Below, piece after piece: positions 8,901 through 16,631 of a stretch of 34,822 nucleotides of DNA (positions within the stretch are counted from its first letter, which is position 1; every line of letters starts with the position of its first letter). Location of the stretch: NCBI GenBank assembly GCA_964644605.1, contig CAZXWS010000070.1, forward strand, positions 1 through 34,822, in the 5' to 3' direction. Below the pieces are notes generated by a model. It was not told the DNA's origin, did no database searches, and worked only from the letters and a program-made list of their open reading frames with translations. Origin of the DNA: CAZLAJ01 sp964644605. Its GTDB lineage: Bacteria; Patescibacteriota; Microgenomatia; UBA1406; GWC2-37-13. Both the position numbers and the translations under genes were made by a program.

Positions 8901-11900
8901 TCTTGAAGCTGTAAAAGATGCAGTAAATAGTCTCATAATCTTATATATTGACGGACAACAAATCTCTCAAACATCAATTACTGATACCGCCTCATTATCA
9001 GGCTCCAGTCCTACGTTCTATGTGGGAGTTGACTCCACTGGTAGCAGCAATTACTGGTCTGGGTTTATCGATGATGTGAAGTATTATGGAGTGCTTCGTT
9101 CTGCTGCACAGGTGAAATCAGATTTTCTTGCAAGCGGATCTGTAAAAGGAATTTCCACGTCTATAAGCGATCAAGGCACACTAGCGAGTGGACTCGTCGG
9201 ATATTGGAAACTCGATGAAAGTTCCGGAAGTGTTGCTGATTCATCAGGCAACGAAAGTACAGGAACATGGGGGGGCACCGGAGGATCACATAACTCTACT
9301 GGTTTATTCGGCAACGGAGGAGGTTTTAACGGAACTGATGATTATATTAATGTAAACTCACCCGCATCATTAACTGACCAAAGCACCTATACCGCAACTG
9401 CTTGGATATATGCAAATTCGTTTGGACAAAATAGTTTGGGGAGAATTTTTGATAAAGATACACAGCCTGCAGCAGGATGGGGATTATTTATCGATAATGC
9501 GTTTTGCTCAGGAGGTGGAAACAGGTTAACATATATTAATCACTGGTCTGCAGGCTCAGGATCAGGAGGACGCGCCACTTGGTGCACTGGTACAAATACC
9601 ATATATACAGGTCGATGGATACATGTAGCTGTCACATACGATTCACGCTCTCCCAGGAATAATCCAATAATTTACATCAATGGAAAACCGATGAGCCTTA
9701 CTAATACGGAAACACCCGGTGGTACAATCATCAGTAATAGCGCGCATAATTTATATATTGGTAACCGTCCTAACGCTGATAGAACATTTGACGGAAAAAT
9801 AGATGAAGCGCGTATTTACAATCGCATTCTCTCCCCTGCAGAGATATCACGACTCTATAACTGGGCTCCCGGACCGGTGGCATACTGGAGGATGGATGAT
9901 AAAGTGTCCGGCAATAGTAAGTCTATCATCGATAATTCAGGAAATGGTTATACAGGCACGACGAATTACGGAGCAAATGCCTCAGGAATGAATTGTACTG
10001 TTCCAGGCAAGTATGGCAACAGCTGTCAATTTGATGGAGCGGACGATTATATTACACTTGGGAATAAACCGGAGCTGATTATAAATCGTAACTTTACCTG
10101 GTCCGGCTGGATTTATTTTACGGGTGCTGCTGGTTCGGGAGGAACACGCGGAATACTTTCTACAGGAAATAATAATGCATATATGAGAGTAGGTAATAGT
10201 AATAATATCGATTTTTTAGATGACCAGCAGGCAAACATACTCAGCAGTAACTCAGTATTAAGTAATTTTGCCTGGCACCATATAGCAATATCTGTAGATA
10301 ACAACAGTACAGCAAATGTTTCCATATATATTGATGGGATTCTTGATGCAACTACGACTTCAACAAGAGTATTAAATGACAATACTGGAGCTTCCATTTC
10401 TATAGGAGCAGATACAGGTTCAACTGAATTTTTTAATGGCAGTATTGATGAACTCAAAATTTATAACTATGTCCGAACAGGAAAGCAAATTATTGAAGAT
10501 ATGAACGCTGGACATCCAGCAGTAGGTTCACCCATAGGATCACCCTTACTCCGATGGAAAATGGATGAACGCGCCAACAATACATGTGGTGGAGGAACGA
10601 ATGATGCATGCAACAGTGGTGCGGGAGGAAATGCTTACGATGGTGCAGAATCAGCAACAGCAGTAACATTAAACGGCAAATATAATGCTGCTCGAACATT
10701 TACAGGATCATCATATATTTCAGCTGGCGACCCTTCATTTGTAAATGGTCTTACAGGAATGAGCATCTCACTGTGGACAAAACCAAGCGTACTGGCAACA
10801 TCAAAAGAAATTATCGGTAAATGGACTTCCGGTCAGACTCATTTCCAAGTAATTACCGATTCCTCAACAAGCAGCGAAGTACGGGTATATGTTTCAAGTA
10901 ACGGTGGAACAGATACTGGCAATAACTACTGCACCACATCAGGTTTAAGCCTTACTGCAGGAGCTTGGCAGCAACTGGTTATTAGTTATGACGGTACAGC
11001 AAGTACAGGAAATAATATTACAGTGTACAATAATGGCAGAGCGGTGACCTGTACTGTATCAGGAACAATTCCCTCTGCTCTGACTTCCGTAGATACTACC
11101 TCATCGTTAAAATTAGGTAACTATAACACAGCCGGCGCAGCACTGAATAGTGATTATGATGACCTAAAAATCTATAATTATGCAATTACTTCAGATCAAG
11201 TGAAAGTGGATTTTAATAACTCAAAAAGTATGGTACTAGGCAGCATTTCTACAAATGCTGATGGATCAATAACAAACGCTGCATCTCGGTCATTCTGTCC
11301 TCCAGGAAATGTCGAAGGTAAATGTGCCACAGGTCAAAACCCCTCACCAGCAGGTGAATGGAAATTTGATGATTATCCAGGAACCTTTATAGACACTTCA
11401 GGAAATAATAATAATGCGGTGAGAACTCCTGTTCCTCCACAATCAAATTATTTTACAAAACAACGCGGAATAAAAAATCAGGCTATTTATTATGATGGTC
11501 AGTTCACATACATCTCAGTACCAGACAATGCAACGTTAGAAGGAGGTACCCAGCTGACATATGAAACATGGGTTAATTTGATTACAGATTCGGTGCTTGC
11601 GTCAAAATGGAATAGTTTTAATTTCTCATGGGAATTTGTAACTTCAAATGGAGAGCTCACACTGTATGTTGATCCTGATGGGATGCCATCCGGCGGCTGT
11701 ACCGTAAACTCTGTGGGAGCTGGAATAAAATTCAATAATTGGTACCATTTTGCATTCACATTCAACAACGACACAATAAAATTTTATGTCAACGGTAAGC
11801 CTGTAAATACTACAAAATCCGGAACATGCAACTCTATGTTCGATAGTGCCGTGGAGTTAATGTTTGGTGGAGCTTCGGGTTATCCAAGTGGTACATTAAT

Positions 11901-12744
11901 TATTGATGATTCTGTACTCTTTACATATGAAAGAACTCCTGCCCAAATCGCATGGGATTATAATAAAGGCAAACCGTTACTTAACTGGAAACTAGATGGA
12001 TGCACAGGAACAGCCATACATGATAGTTCTGAAAATGGCAATGACGCCACGTTGAGTATAGGAGCAACAGGATATCAGACTTCCGCTGGTTCCTGCACAA
12101 GTGCTGATACAGCAACCGCTTGGTATAACGGAAAGGATGGCAAATATAACGGCTCTATTAGTTTCGATGGAACGGATGATTATATATCTAATTCTGGCTC
12201 GGACGTATTCGATAATCTGACAACTGATGGAACACTGTCTGCATGGGTAAAACTACGATCAGATGCTACTAACGGGTATAATCAAGTTTTAAATTATGGC
12301 AGCGGATGCGGAGGTCTCAATCAAAATGAATTTGAGTTTGCCCTGGACAAAATAAATGTAAATTCAGCCCGGGTAGCTGTTTGGGCGAATTCCGGAAGTA
12401 ATCCAGGCTGTGTCGCTAATCTCATCGAGGGTTATACACCCTCTATTACTAACCCCTACACATGGCACCACATTGTATATACAAGCAGCTCTTCAGGTAA
12501 TAAAGTATACGTAGATGGCGTGTTACAGAACGTTTCGTATACTACCGGCACGAGCAGTACAGCAGCTTTCCTGGGGGGATCTTCTACAGGAACATCGATA
12601 CTATACTCGGGTCGGGCAGCTGATGGAACAGGTGAAAATTTTAGAGGACAGGTAGATGACCTGCGTATATATAATTATGCGCTCAGTTCTCAACAAGTCC
12701 TGCTTTTATATAACGGAGGAGTTGCAGTGCGATTTACCCCTTAA
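5947..12744 (+). CDS. Giant DUF2341 / LamG-repeat surface protein
   Basis: 2265 aa. A basic N-terminus and hydrophobic segment (about 24-41) followed by WAAPW look like a signal peptide or anchor. A DUF2341 domain (about 57-162, starting WAKRKQLTLTNNSG) follows. Then come eight LamG/concanavalin-like domains: about 216-395, 675-827, 842-1060, 1082-1305, 1310-1520, 1532-1758, 1800-2008 and 2010-2258. A carbohydrate-binding-like beta domain lies at about 488-643 (NPSFENSTAYATGW). Most LamG units open with a 'W-K-[FLM]-D-[ED]...D-S-S-G-N' motif and close with 'IDDLRIYNxxLSxxQVxxLYN'. LamG folds bind glycans or proteins, so an adhesin role is inferred. The protein ends directly after the last LamG, with no sorting signal. 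It starts at the ATG at 5947; no clear promoter or ribosome binding site. Confidence 0.88.
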   Translation: MNSLKRRIKNYSKKKFFPNLRKITIICSAFALAALVFLWWNNGKTWAAPWSALHGNWAKRKQLTLTNNSGATLNTNTTYQITINTKQLYDSGSLRANCDDIRIVYQPDSSTNTELKRSISYAQGSTNCSDSTETLITFPLQAAISNNSSTSNYYLYYANPNAPAYTAADSLAAYNVGNKAATFVAPFNGTTTALAAGTGTPTTATGAIRYSGGKTALELNGKADDADTGNYTGTYIGNASTSFTIEAWVKPQFENSTSYWTSGYILGGDANTTGCGGNQGPLYTEFLSSTQRRFVFSLAHSATDTCQSDDTIYFNAFDTDPFQYNTWYNLTATYDASSKVMKTYLNGIFYQQTTWTGANTITWNNNLRIGSKNGSSYFHGDIDEIRISNVVRYSANFTPQTTPFVRDANTTLLYHFDENGNDPRQSGKIIDDSGNNYHGTINGAPQYISGLVGIDTSSSTTGRVPAQSFASHQGVFIEEGTTNKITNPSFENSTAYATGWSAAGSNLTPTLNTSPSYYKFGSQSEKLVANASAISGTSNNRTISINAGNTNTHTLSFYVYDGTNGNIGGTVSSSIIKPVFAGTAQNTGTYTNMGGGWWRVTYSAAGSNSAQEYGVQVQVSKTVYIDGVQLEELAYATSYTDGSLGNGYTWSGTADNSTSTRTTVNLQYNTASNISTNTGTVTLWIKKTINNSGGQYIFNWGDGSDAIKIYYFGTDTSQDIRVQVITGGVTRTCTNPLASGGIGKWNHLSVTWKFGSAGSDSCLIYMNGSASGAGLSNQTWTFSPTGTTFRVGNDSNAAQQPNTFISDLRIYNAILSSTEVADLYNVGLGAHSEGAETPKDKPVLYWKFDEGSGSTTQDSSGNNLTGTISNATYDPLTTSDRIINQFALKFNGTSAKVSRSYSSDTKLDPGTDSFTVSSWFKHSSTAPASGTHMLLSRFSSGGYKVYMDTNGYMCFGIDSDSTWTPSHAACSSSAQGSYADSKWHHLEAVKDAVNSLIILYIDGQQISQTSITDTASLSGSSPTFYVGVDSTGSSNYWSGFIDDVKYYGVLRSAAQVKSDFLASGSVKGISTSISDQGTLASGLVGYWKLDESSGSVADSSGNESTGTWGGTGGSHNSTGLFGNGGGFNGTDDYINVNSPASLTDQSTYTATAWIYANSFGQNSLGRIFDKDTQPAAGWGLFIDNAFCSGGGNRLTYINHWSAGSGSGGRATWCTGTNTIYTGRWIHVAVTYDSRSPRNNPIIYINGKPMSLTNTETPGGTIISNSAHNLYIGNRPNADRTFDGKIDEARIYNRILSPAEISRLYNWAPGPVAYWRMDDKVSGNSKSIIDNSGNGYTGTTNYGANASGMNCTVPGKYGNSCQFDGADDYITLGNKPELIINRNFTWSGWIYFTGAAGSGGTRGILSTGNNNAYMRVGNSNNIDFLDDQQANILSSNSVLSNFAWHHIAISVDNNSTANVSIYIDGILDATTTSTRVLNDNTGASISIGADTGSTEFFNGSIDELKIYNYVRTGKQIIEDMNAGHPAVGSPIGSPLLRWKMDERANNTCGGGTNDACNSGAGGNAYDGAESATAVTLNGKYNAARTFTGSSYISAGDPSFVNGLTGMSISLWTKPSVLATSKEIIGKWTSGQTHFQVITDSSTSSEVRVYVSSNGGTDTGNNYCTTSGLSLTAGAWQQLVISYDGTASTGNNITVYNNGRAVTCTVSGTIPSALTSVDTTSSLKLGNYNTAGAALNSDYDDLKIYNYAITSDQVKVDFNNSKSMVLGSISTNADGSITNAASRSFCPPGNVEGKCATGQNPSPAGEWKFDDYPGTFIDTSGNNNNAVRTPVPPQSNYFTKQRGIKNQAIYYDGQFTYISVPDNATLEGGTQLTYETWVNLITDSVLASKWNSFNFSWEFVTSNGELTLYVDPDGMPSGGCTVNSVGAGIKFNNWYHFAFTFNNDTIKFYVNGKPVNTTKSGTCNSMFDSAVELMFGGASGYPSGTLIIDDSVLFTYERTPAQIAWDYNKGKPLLNWKLDGCTGTAIHDSSENGNDATLSIGATGYQTSAGSCTSADTATAWYNGKDGKYNGSISFDGTDDYISNSGSDVFDNLTTDGTLSAWVKLRSDATNGYNQVLNYGSGCGGLNQNEFEFALDKINVNSARVAVWANSGSNPGCVANLIEGYTPSITNPYTWHHIVYTSSSSGNKVYVDGVLQNVSYTTGTSSTAAFLGGSSTGTSILYSGRAADGTGENFRGQVDDLRIYNYALSSQQVLLLYNGGVAVRFTP

Positions 12745-12772
12745 AAGTAATCACAATGAATAGTTCGGTTAA

Positions 12773-13267
12773 TTATTTCCATCCTTCTGACTGGTACACT
12801 GCTAAGGCGAGAGCGCATACCGGGTGTTGTTTTACCTCTCCAGATACAATATGCATTTTAATATCTTGCTGAGTAAATTCATATCCTCGGAAAGTACAGA
12901 GGTCACTTACTGAGCGAGTGATACTTTTTGTCAAAATAGATCTAACAACTTCTTCTGTCTCACCGGTTGTTTCATGTTCCACAAACACACCACGCCCATC
13001 AGCAAGCTGAAACCACCCTAAACCTGCACCTACCCATTTACCCACATGATCACTGCGCATTTCGGCCTTTACCACATATAGTTTATAACCATACTCATGT
13101 TCCGGCGAATTATACTGTTCACTCATGACCAGCTCGCTATATGGAGGAATTACCGAAGAAAGCTGTATTAGATTGTAATTATAAACACCTGTTTTTTGTA
13201 ACGCGCTGTCGAATGCCGAGAGCGGGGTTTCCCCTTCACCAACTGCAGAAACAATATGAATTTTCAT
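12773..13267 (-). CDS. pdaD: Pyruvoyl-dependent arginine decarboxylase
   Basis: 164 aa, the usual length for PvlArgDC (PF01862). It converts arginine to agmatine, the first step of polyamine synthesis. The self-cleavage site is visible as Ser37-Ser38 in 'NLIQLSSVIPP'; cleavage there makes the beta chain and a pyruvoyl group on the alpha chain. The catalytic Glu is E97 in 'GVFVEHE'. The glycine-rich 'VGAGLGWFQ' and the N-terminal 'SAVGEGETPLSAFDSAL' are also family-typical. The ATG at 13267 is preferred to a TTG two codons upstream. Convergent with the LamG gene, with only 28 nt between stops. No agmatinase gene is seen nearby, so the next step must be encoded elsewhere. Confidence 0.92.
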   Translation of the reverse strand: MKIHIVSAVGEGETPLSAFDSALQKTGVYNYNLIQLSSVIPPYSELVMSEQYNSPEHEYGYKLYVVKAEMRSDHVGKWVGAGLGWFQLADGRGVFVEHETTGETEEVVRSILTKSITRSVSDLCTFRGYEFTQQDIKMHIVSGEVKQHPVCALALAVYQSEGWK

Positions 13268-13317
13268 TTTCAAATTTTAAAAACTATTAATTAAAACTAA
13301 TTATTATATGAGACTCT

Positions 13318-13412
13318 CGTCATTCTGATAAGCGAGAACGTAAGTTCGAGCGCATCCAGAATCAAAATTTATGTGAAGCAATTAGTCTGATTCTGGTCGA
13401 GCCAGAATGACG
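13318..13412. repeat. Nested inverted repeat (CGTCATTCTG family, two copies)
   Basis: The element begins CGTCATTCTG (13318-13327) and ends with its exact complement CAGAATGACG (13403-13412). Inside it CCAGAATCA (13356-13364) faces TGATTCTGG (13388-13396). So a 47-bp unit (13318-13364) and a shorter inverted unit (13388-13412) face each other. A related unit lies at 20535-20579. The 230-nt gap between pdaD and the receiver gene is mostly this element. Confidence 0.7.
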
Positions 13413-13462
13413 AATTGCATTCCGTATACTCAATGCAAGCTTTCGTAATTCACATTAATTAT

Positions 13463-13491
13463 TTGACAATTATATAAGTATATGCTAATTT
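13463..13491 (+). promoter_or_regulatory. Consensus promoter for a leaderless receiver gene
   Basis: TTGACA (13463-13468), 17-nt spacer, extended -10 TGC-TAATTT (TG at 13483, box 13486-13491). The ATG at 13498 is at the expected transcription start, +7 from the -10. The best single example of the leaderless pattern. Confidence 0.75.
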
Positions 13492-13497
13492 TTCTAT

Positions 13498-13869
13498 ATG
13501 TCAAAAAAACTCTTAATTGTGGATGATGATTTATATTTGCGCGATTTGTATAAAGAAATTCTCACTGATGCGGGCTATGAAGTAGAGACAGCAAATGATG
13601 GCCGCGAAGGTCTGGATAAACTGAATAATGGCGGGTATGATCTTACACTCCTTGATGTAATGATGCCACACATGGATGGGCTGGGTGTGCTCACTAAATT
13701 ACACGAAACACCTCCTACAGCCCCAAATGGACCCGTCGTTCTACTTACTAATCTTGCACATGATCCAGTCATAAAAGAAGCTCTTTCCAAGGGAGCAGCC
13801 TCTTACCTCATTAAAGCCGACCTCACTCCGGACCAAGTGGTTGAAAAAGTAAAAGAATACCTTAAATAA
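13498..13869 (+). CDS. Stand-alone response-regulator receiver domain (CheY-like)
   Basis: 123 aa, one complete receiver domain and nothing else. The acidic pocket is D9-D10 (IVDDD). The phospho-acceptor is D53 in 'LTLLDVMMPHMDG'. The switch Thr is T84 (VLLTNL) and the invariant Lys is K106 (YLIKAD). All are present, so it should be phosphorylatable. It has no DNA-binding or enzyme output, so it would signal by protein contact. A convergent neighbour (14024-14743) encodes a membrane protein with a degenerate DHp-like segment; no intact histidine kinase is in the window. Confidence 0.92.
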   Translation: MSKKLLIVDDDLYLRDLYKEILTDAGYEVETANDGREGLDKLNNGGYDLTLLDVMMPHMDGLGVLTKLHETPPTAPNGPVVLLTNLAHDPVIKEALSKGAASYLIKADLTPDQVVEKVKEYLK

Positions 13870-13965
13870 ACGGATTATCACGGCTTAATTACGGATTTCT
13901 ACTGAGCCACGGATTTATAGACTAAGACATCCGTTATCCGTACTTCTCCGTATCCAATCCGTTCA

Positions 13966-14011
13966 CCCGTTCAAATTTTCAGATTATTAAAATTCTGAAA
14001 ATTTGTTCGGG
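13966..14011. repeat. Hairpin repeat CCCGTT-CAAATTTTCAGA family, copy 1
   Basis: Stem arms CAAATTTTCAGA (13972-13983) and TCTGAAAATTTG (13994-14005) enclose a 10-nt loop TTATTAAAAT. Outer CCCG/CGGG pairs are separated from the stem by a TT/TT mismatch. The flank carries 'ATCCGT' words (13929-13962). It lies between convergent genes and may terminate transcription. A second copy is at 18847-18891. Confidence 0.7.
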
Positions 14012-14023
14012 TAAATCCATATC

Positions 14024-14743
14024 TTACGGGTTTTTCATTAGTTTCTTCCCCGTTACAGTTTGTTCGAAGACTTTTAGTTGTTGGAGAGCCTTATCGGCCA
14101 TCAGAATAATTTTGCCGTAATTTTCTTTCGCGGATTTTGTCCGTTCATGACTGTAGCCGTAATGCGCGAGCTGTTTTGTATCATTAATCGGTTCTCGTAA
14201 ATCCACAGCCATCTTCGTCACTCTATTTGCCAACACTTCCTCTAAATTAGACTGATACTTTTTATTTTCCTCATGCAAAATCAGAATCTGTTTTTCGTTT
14301 TCACGCAGCTTCAAGTATTCCCTTCGTAGGATATGAGTTATTGGGATAATTGCCAAAAGAGAAAATAAACTCATTAAATCGAACCTTGTATCAATCGCGC
14401 CGACATTCGGCAAAAGAATTGCTGTTAATATAAGAACAAAGGCGTAAGCAGCCCAGGCATCCAGTAGAAAGGCTAACGCAATTGATAAAATATAAAGCCA
14501 GCTGAAAAATGGAGAAAAAAACCAACCGGTAATTCCTACCACCAGCAAAATAATAGAAAAAGACGAGAGTGTCATAAGGGTATGCGCCTCACGCTTAAAA
14601 AGAACAAGTGCAATCCCCGTTACAGAAGCAACAATAAGTAAGTGGAAACTAAATGGGCGAGTGAGCGGATACATCGTCAACAGATAGATTATCAATGTTA
14701 GAAATGTAACAACCACACTTTGCCAATTCAATGTTCTGCTCAT
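14024..14743 (-). CDS. Membrane protein with degenerate histidine-kinase DHp-like tail
   Basis: 239 aa. About six membrane helices (residues 10-138) lead into a coiled coil (about 140-172). A helix pair then contains 'MAVDLREPINDTKQLAHY' (178-195). This looks like the H-box of phytochrome-type histidine kinases, 'SHDLREPL', but the phospho-accepting His is Val180. No ATP-binding (HATPase) domain follows and the protein stops at 239. It cannot autophosphorylate by the usual mechanism. It may be a dimerising or phosphatase-like partner of the receiver at 13498-13869 (inference from position and fold resemblance). The ATG at 14743 lies 6 nt below a TAAGAT -10 box. Confidence 0.65.
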   Translation of the reverse strand: MSRTLNWQSVVVTFLTLIIYLLTMYPLTRPFSFHLLIVASVTGIALVLFKREAHTLMTLSSFSIILLVVGITGWFFSPFFSWLYILSIALAFLLDAWAAYAFVLILTAILLPNVGAIDTRFDLMSLFSLLAIIPITHILRREYLKLRENEKQILILHEENKKYQSNLEEVLANRVTKMAVDLREPINDTKQLAHYGYSHERTKSAKENYGKIILMADKALQQLKVFEQTVTGKKLMKNP

Positions 14744-14749
14744 TTCATC

Positions 14750-14797
14750 ATCTTACGAAATTTTTATTTGAGATGTCAAGAGAATTTATGCTAGAGT
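14750..14797. promoter_or_regulatory. Overlapping divergent promoters, both leaderless
   Basis: Minus strand: TTGACA (14779-14774), 18-nt spacer, TAAGAT (14755-14750), 6 nt to the ATG at 14743. Plus strand: TTGAGA (14768-14773), 18-nt spacer, TAGAGT (14792-14797), 5 nt to the ATG at 14803. The two -35 boxes are immediately adjacent, so polymerases would compete. Confidence 0.6.
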
Positions 14798-14802
14798 AAA
14801 AT

Positions 14803-15318
14803 ATGCGTCGTCATACTTATTGTCAAAAAGCGTTTACACTGGTCGAAATACTCGTGGTTTTTTCAGTATTATCTATACTCGCTGCAACAGTCCCGCTCAC
14901 GTTAAACTTTAAAGCACAGACTGGAAAAGCCCAGGATGTACGCAGAAAAGCAGATCTCAAAACAATGGCCACTGTCCTTTCTGATTACTACAATGATAAT
15001 AGCAAGTATCCAGACGCTTCAAAATTTTGTGCTGGTCCACTATACTCTTCAGATGGTATCACATGCAGCTGCTCGGTCTGCGGTAACGAATCAAGCAGTC
15101 CCTCCCTCGCACCCTACCTTACCAAAATTGGCTGTGATCCTCAGTACCCGCAACGATCGTACCTTTACCAATACGACTGCCAGAATCAACAATGGTTTCG
15201 CTTATGCAGCCCTCTGAGTACAGACTCTACACATGCGTTTGCGTATGGAGTGAGCAGCGGTGACACACATACTCAGGGCTGCAAGAATTTTAGCTTTAAA
15301 CAGACCCCGCTGCCATAA
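14803..15318 (+). CDS. Type II/IV pseudopilin with Ala at -1
   Basis: 171 aa. A basic leader (MRRHTYCQKA) precedes 'FTLVEILVVFSVLSILAATV', the class III prepilin motif with Glu at +5 and a hydrophobic helix. The residue before the predicted cut is Ala, not the usual Gly. The following 'KAQDVRRKADLKTMATVLSD' helix and 'YYNDNSKYPD' are typical of GspG/PilE-like major pseudopilins. The C-terminal domain has seven or more Cys and ends in QWFRLC...FAYGVSSG. Its neighbour at 15358 is a paralogue with nearly the same core. No prepilin peptidase or assembly ATPase is in the window. Fibre role inferred. Confidence 0.85.
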   Translation: MRRHTYCQKAFTLVEILVVFSVLSILAATVPLTLNFKAQTGKAQDVRRKADLKTMATVLSDYYNDNSKYPDASKFCAGPLYSSDGITCSCSVCGNESSSPSLAPYLTKIGCDPQYPQRSYLYQYDCQNQQWFRLCSPLSTDSTHAFAYGVSSGDTHTQGCKNFSFKQTPLP

Positions 15319-15357
15319 CAATGTACAAATTTATATGTGTTTTTGATAAAGTAAAGT

Positions 15358-16515
15358 ATGCGCAGAAAATTTCAATCAAAAGCTTCCTTCACACTATTGG
15401 AAACTCTCATCACCGTGTCTATCGTGGCAATGCTCGCCGCCACAGTGCCACTTACACTAAACTTTAAATCACAGACTGGAAAAGCCCAGGATGTACGCAG
15501 AAAAGCAGAGTTAAAAACTATGGCCACTGTCCTCTCCGATTACTACAATGATAATGGTAAATATCCAGATGCTACTAAATTTTGTGTAGGAGCAGTCTCG
15601 TCTCCTGATGGCTCAACGTGCAGCTGTACTGTTTGCGGTACTGATAGTGGTAGTCCGACCTTCCAACCGTATTTAAGCCATCTTGGTTGCGATCCCCAAT
15701 ACCCGCAAAAAACTTATTTATATCAATTTGATTGCCAGGATCAACAATGGTTTCGTTTATGTAGCGCCCTCAGTACTGACACATCACATCCATTCGCCTA
15801 TGGAGTAAGTAGTGGAAATGTGACAGTAGATGAGTGTAAAAATATAGCAGCAGTATCACGTACATCTCCTACCACTCAACCGAGTGCCACACAAACTCCT
15901 ATACCATCAAATACTCTTACTCCAGTTCCCAGCAATACGCCAGTACCAACTAGTACTACTATTCCTACACCAAGTAATACGCCTCAACCTTCTGCTACTC
16001 TCATACCAACCTCTATACCCAGCCCCTCACTTACTCCAACTCCCCAAACATTATATGTCGCTTCAAAAGTTATTGGGTCGCTCTATTATACGTACTGGCC
16101 GTGGACCTCCACAACTGGTCCGGTAAACGCAACTCCTGTTTCTACACTGACACTTGTTCCCTCTGATCCTACCAAAGCCAGTTCTTCGTGTATGTATAGG
16201 TCATATACATACTCCAATTGCTACGCCGGTTGGAACAGCTGCTCTCTTGTTACGTATTATTATTATGACTGCACAGTAACATTTAATTATTTAGAAGGCA
16301 CATCCCCTCAATGTCAAACACTTACAACCTCTCCTTCACCATCTCATCTGTTTTATTTTAATACCGCCTCCAAAACTGTTTGTCCAGGTCAAAACTATGG
16401 TCTCACCAACAATACATATACATACCCGTACTTTCCTTCAGATTTTGGGCGCGCCTTAAGCAATCCTAATAATAATTTCGATAGCAACTGGAACATCTAT
16501 TACACGGGGCGGTGA
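15358..16515 (+). CDS. Pseudopilin with Pro/Thr-rich stalk and extra C-terminal domain
   Basis: 385 aa. Residues about 1-160 repeat the neighbour's pseudopilin (FTLLETLITVSIVAMLAATV, then KAQDVRRKAELKTMA and YYNDNGKYPD). Here the -1 residue is Ser. Residues about 165-225 are a low-complexity Pro/Thr/Ser linker (SNTPVPTSTTIPTPSNTP). The last 160 aa form an unrecognised Tyr/Cys-rich domain (SYTYSNCYAGWNSCSLVTYY). The gene starts 39 nt after the first pseudopilin's stop, a clear tandem duplication followed by domain gain. The extended version could be the tip or display subunit (inference). Confidence 0.82.
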   Translation: MRRKFQSKASFTLLETLITVSIVAMLAATVPLTLNFKSQTGKAQDVRRKAELKTMATVLSDYYNDNGKYPDATKFCVGAVSSPDGSTCSCTVCGTDSGSPTFQPYLSHLGCDPQYPQKTYLYQFDCQDQQWFRLCSALSTDTSHPFAYGVSSGNVTVDECKNIAAVSRTSPTTQPSATQTPIPSNTLTPVPSNTPVPTSTTIPTPSNTPQPSATLIPTSIPSPSLTPTPQTLYVASKVIGSLYYTYWPWTSTTGPVNATPVSTLTLVPSDPTKASSSCMYRSYTYSNCYAGWNSCSLVTYYYYDCTVTFNYLEGTSPQCQTLTTSPSPSHLFYFNTASKTVCPGQNYGLTNNTYTYPYFPSDFGRALSNPNNNFDSNWNIYYTGR

Positions 16516-16631
16516 AATCAATTAATCATAATAGCGAATTCTTTTGATATAAAAAGTACTATTGAATATCGGTAAAAAAATATTTAATATGATAGAACGG
16601 ATTACCCGCTTATAATTTTTCTCTTTTTTCT

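Noticed and set aside
10113..10457. 114-aa minus-strand reading frame within the LamG gene
   Set aside because: Antisense shadow of LamG-coding sequence with no promoter or family resemblance.
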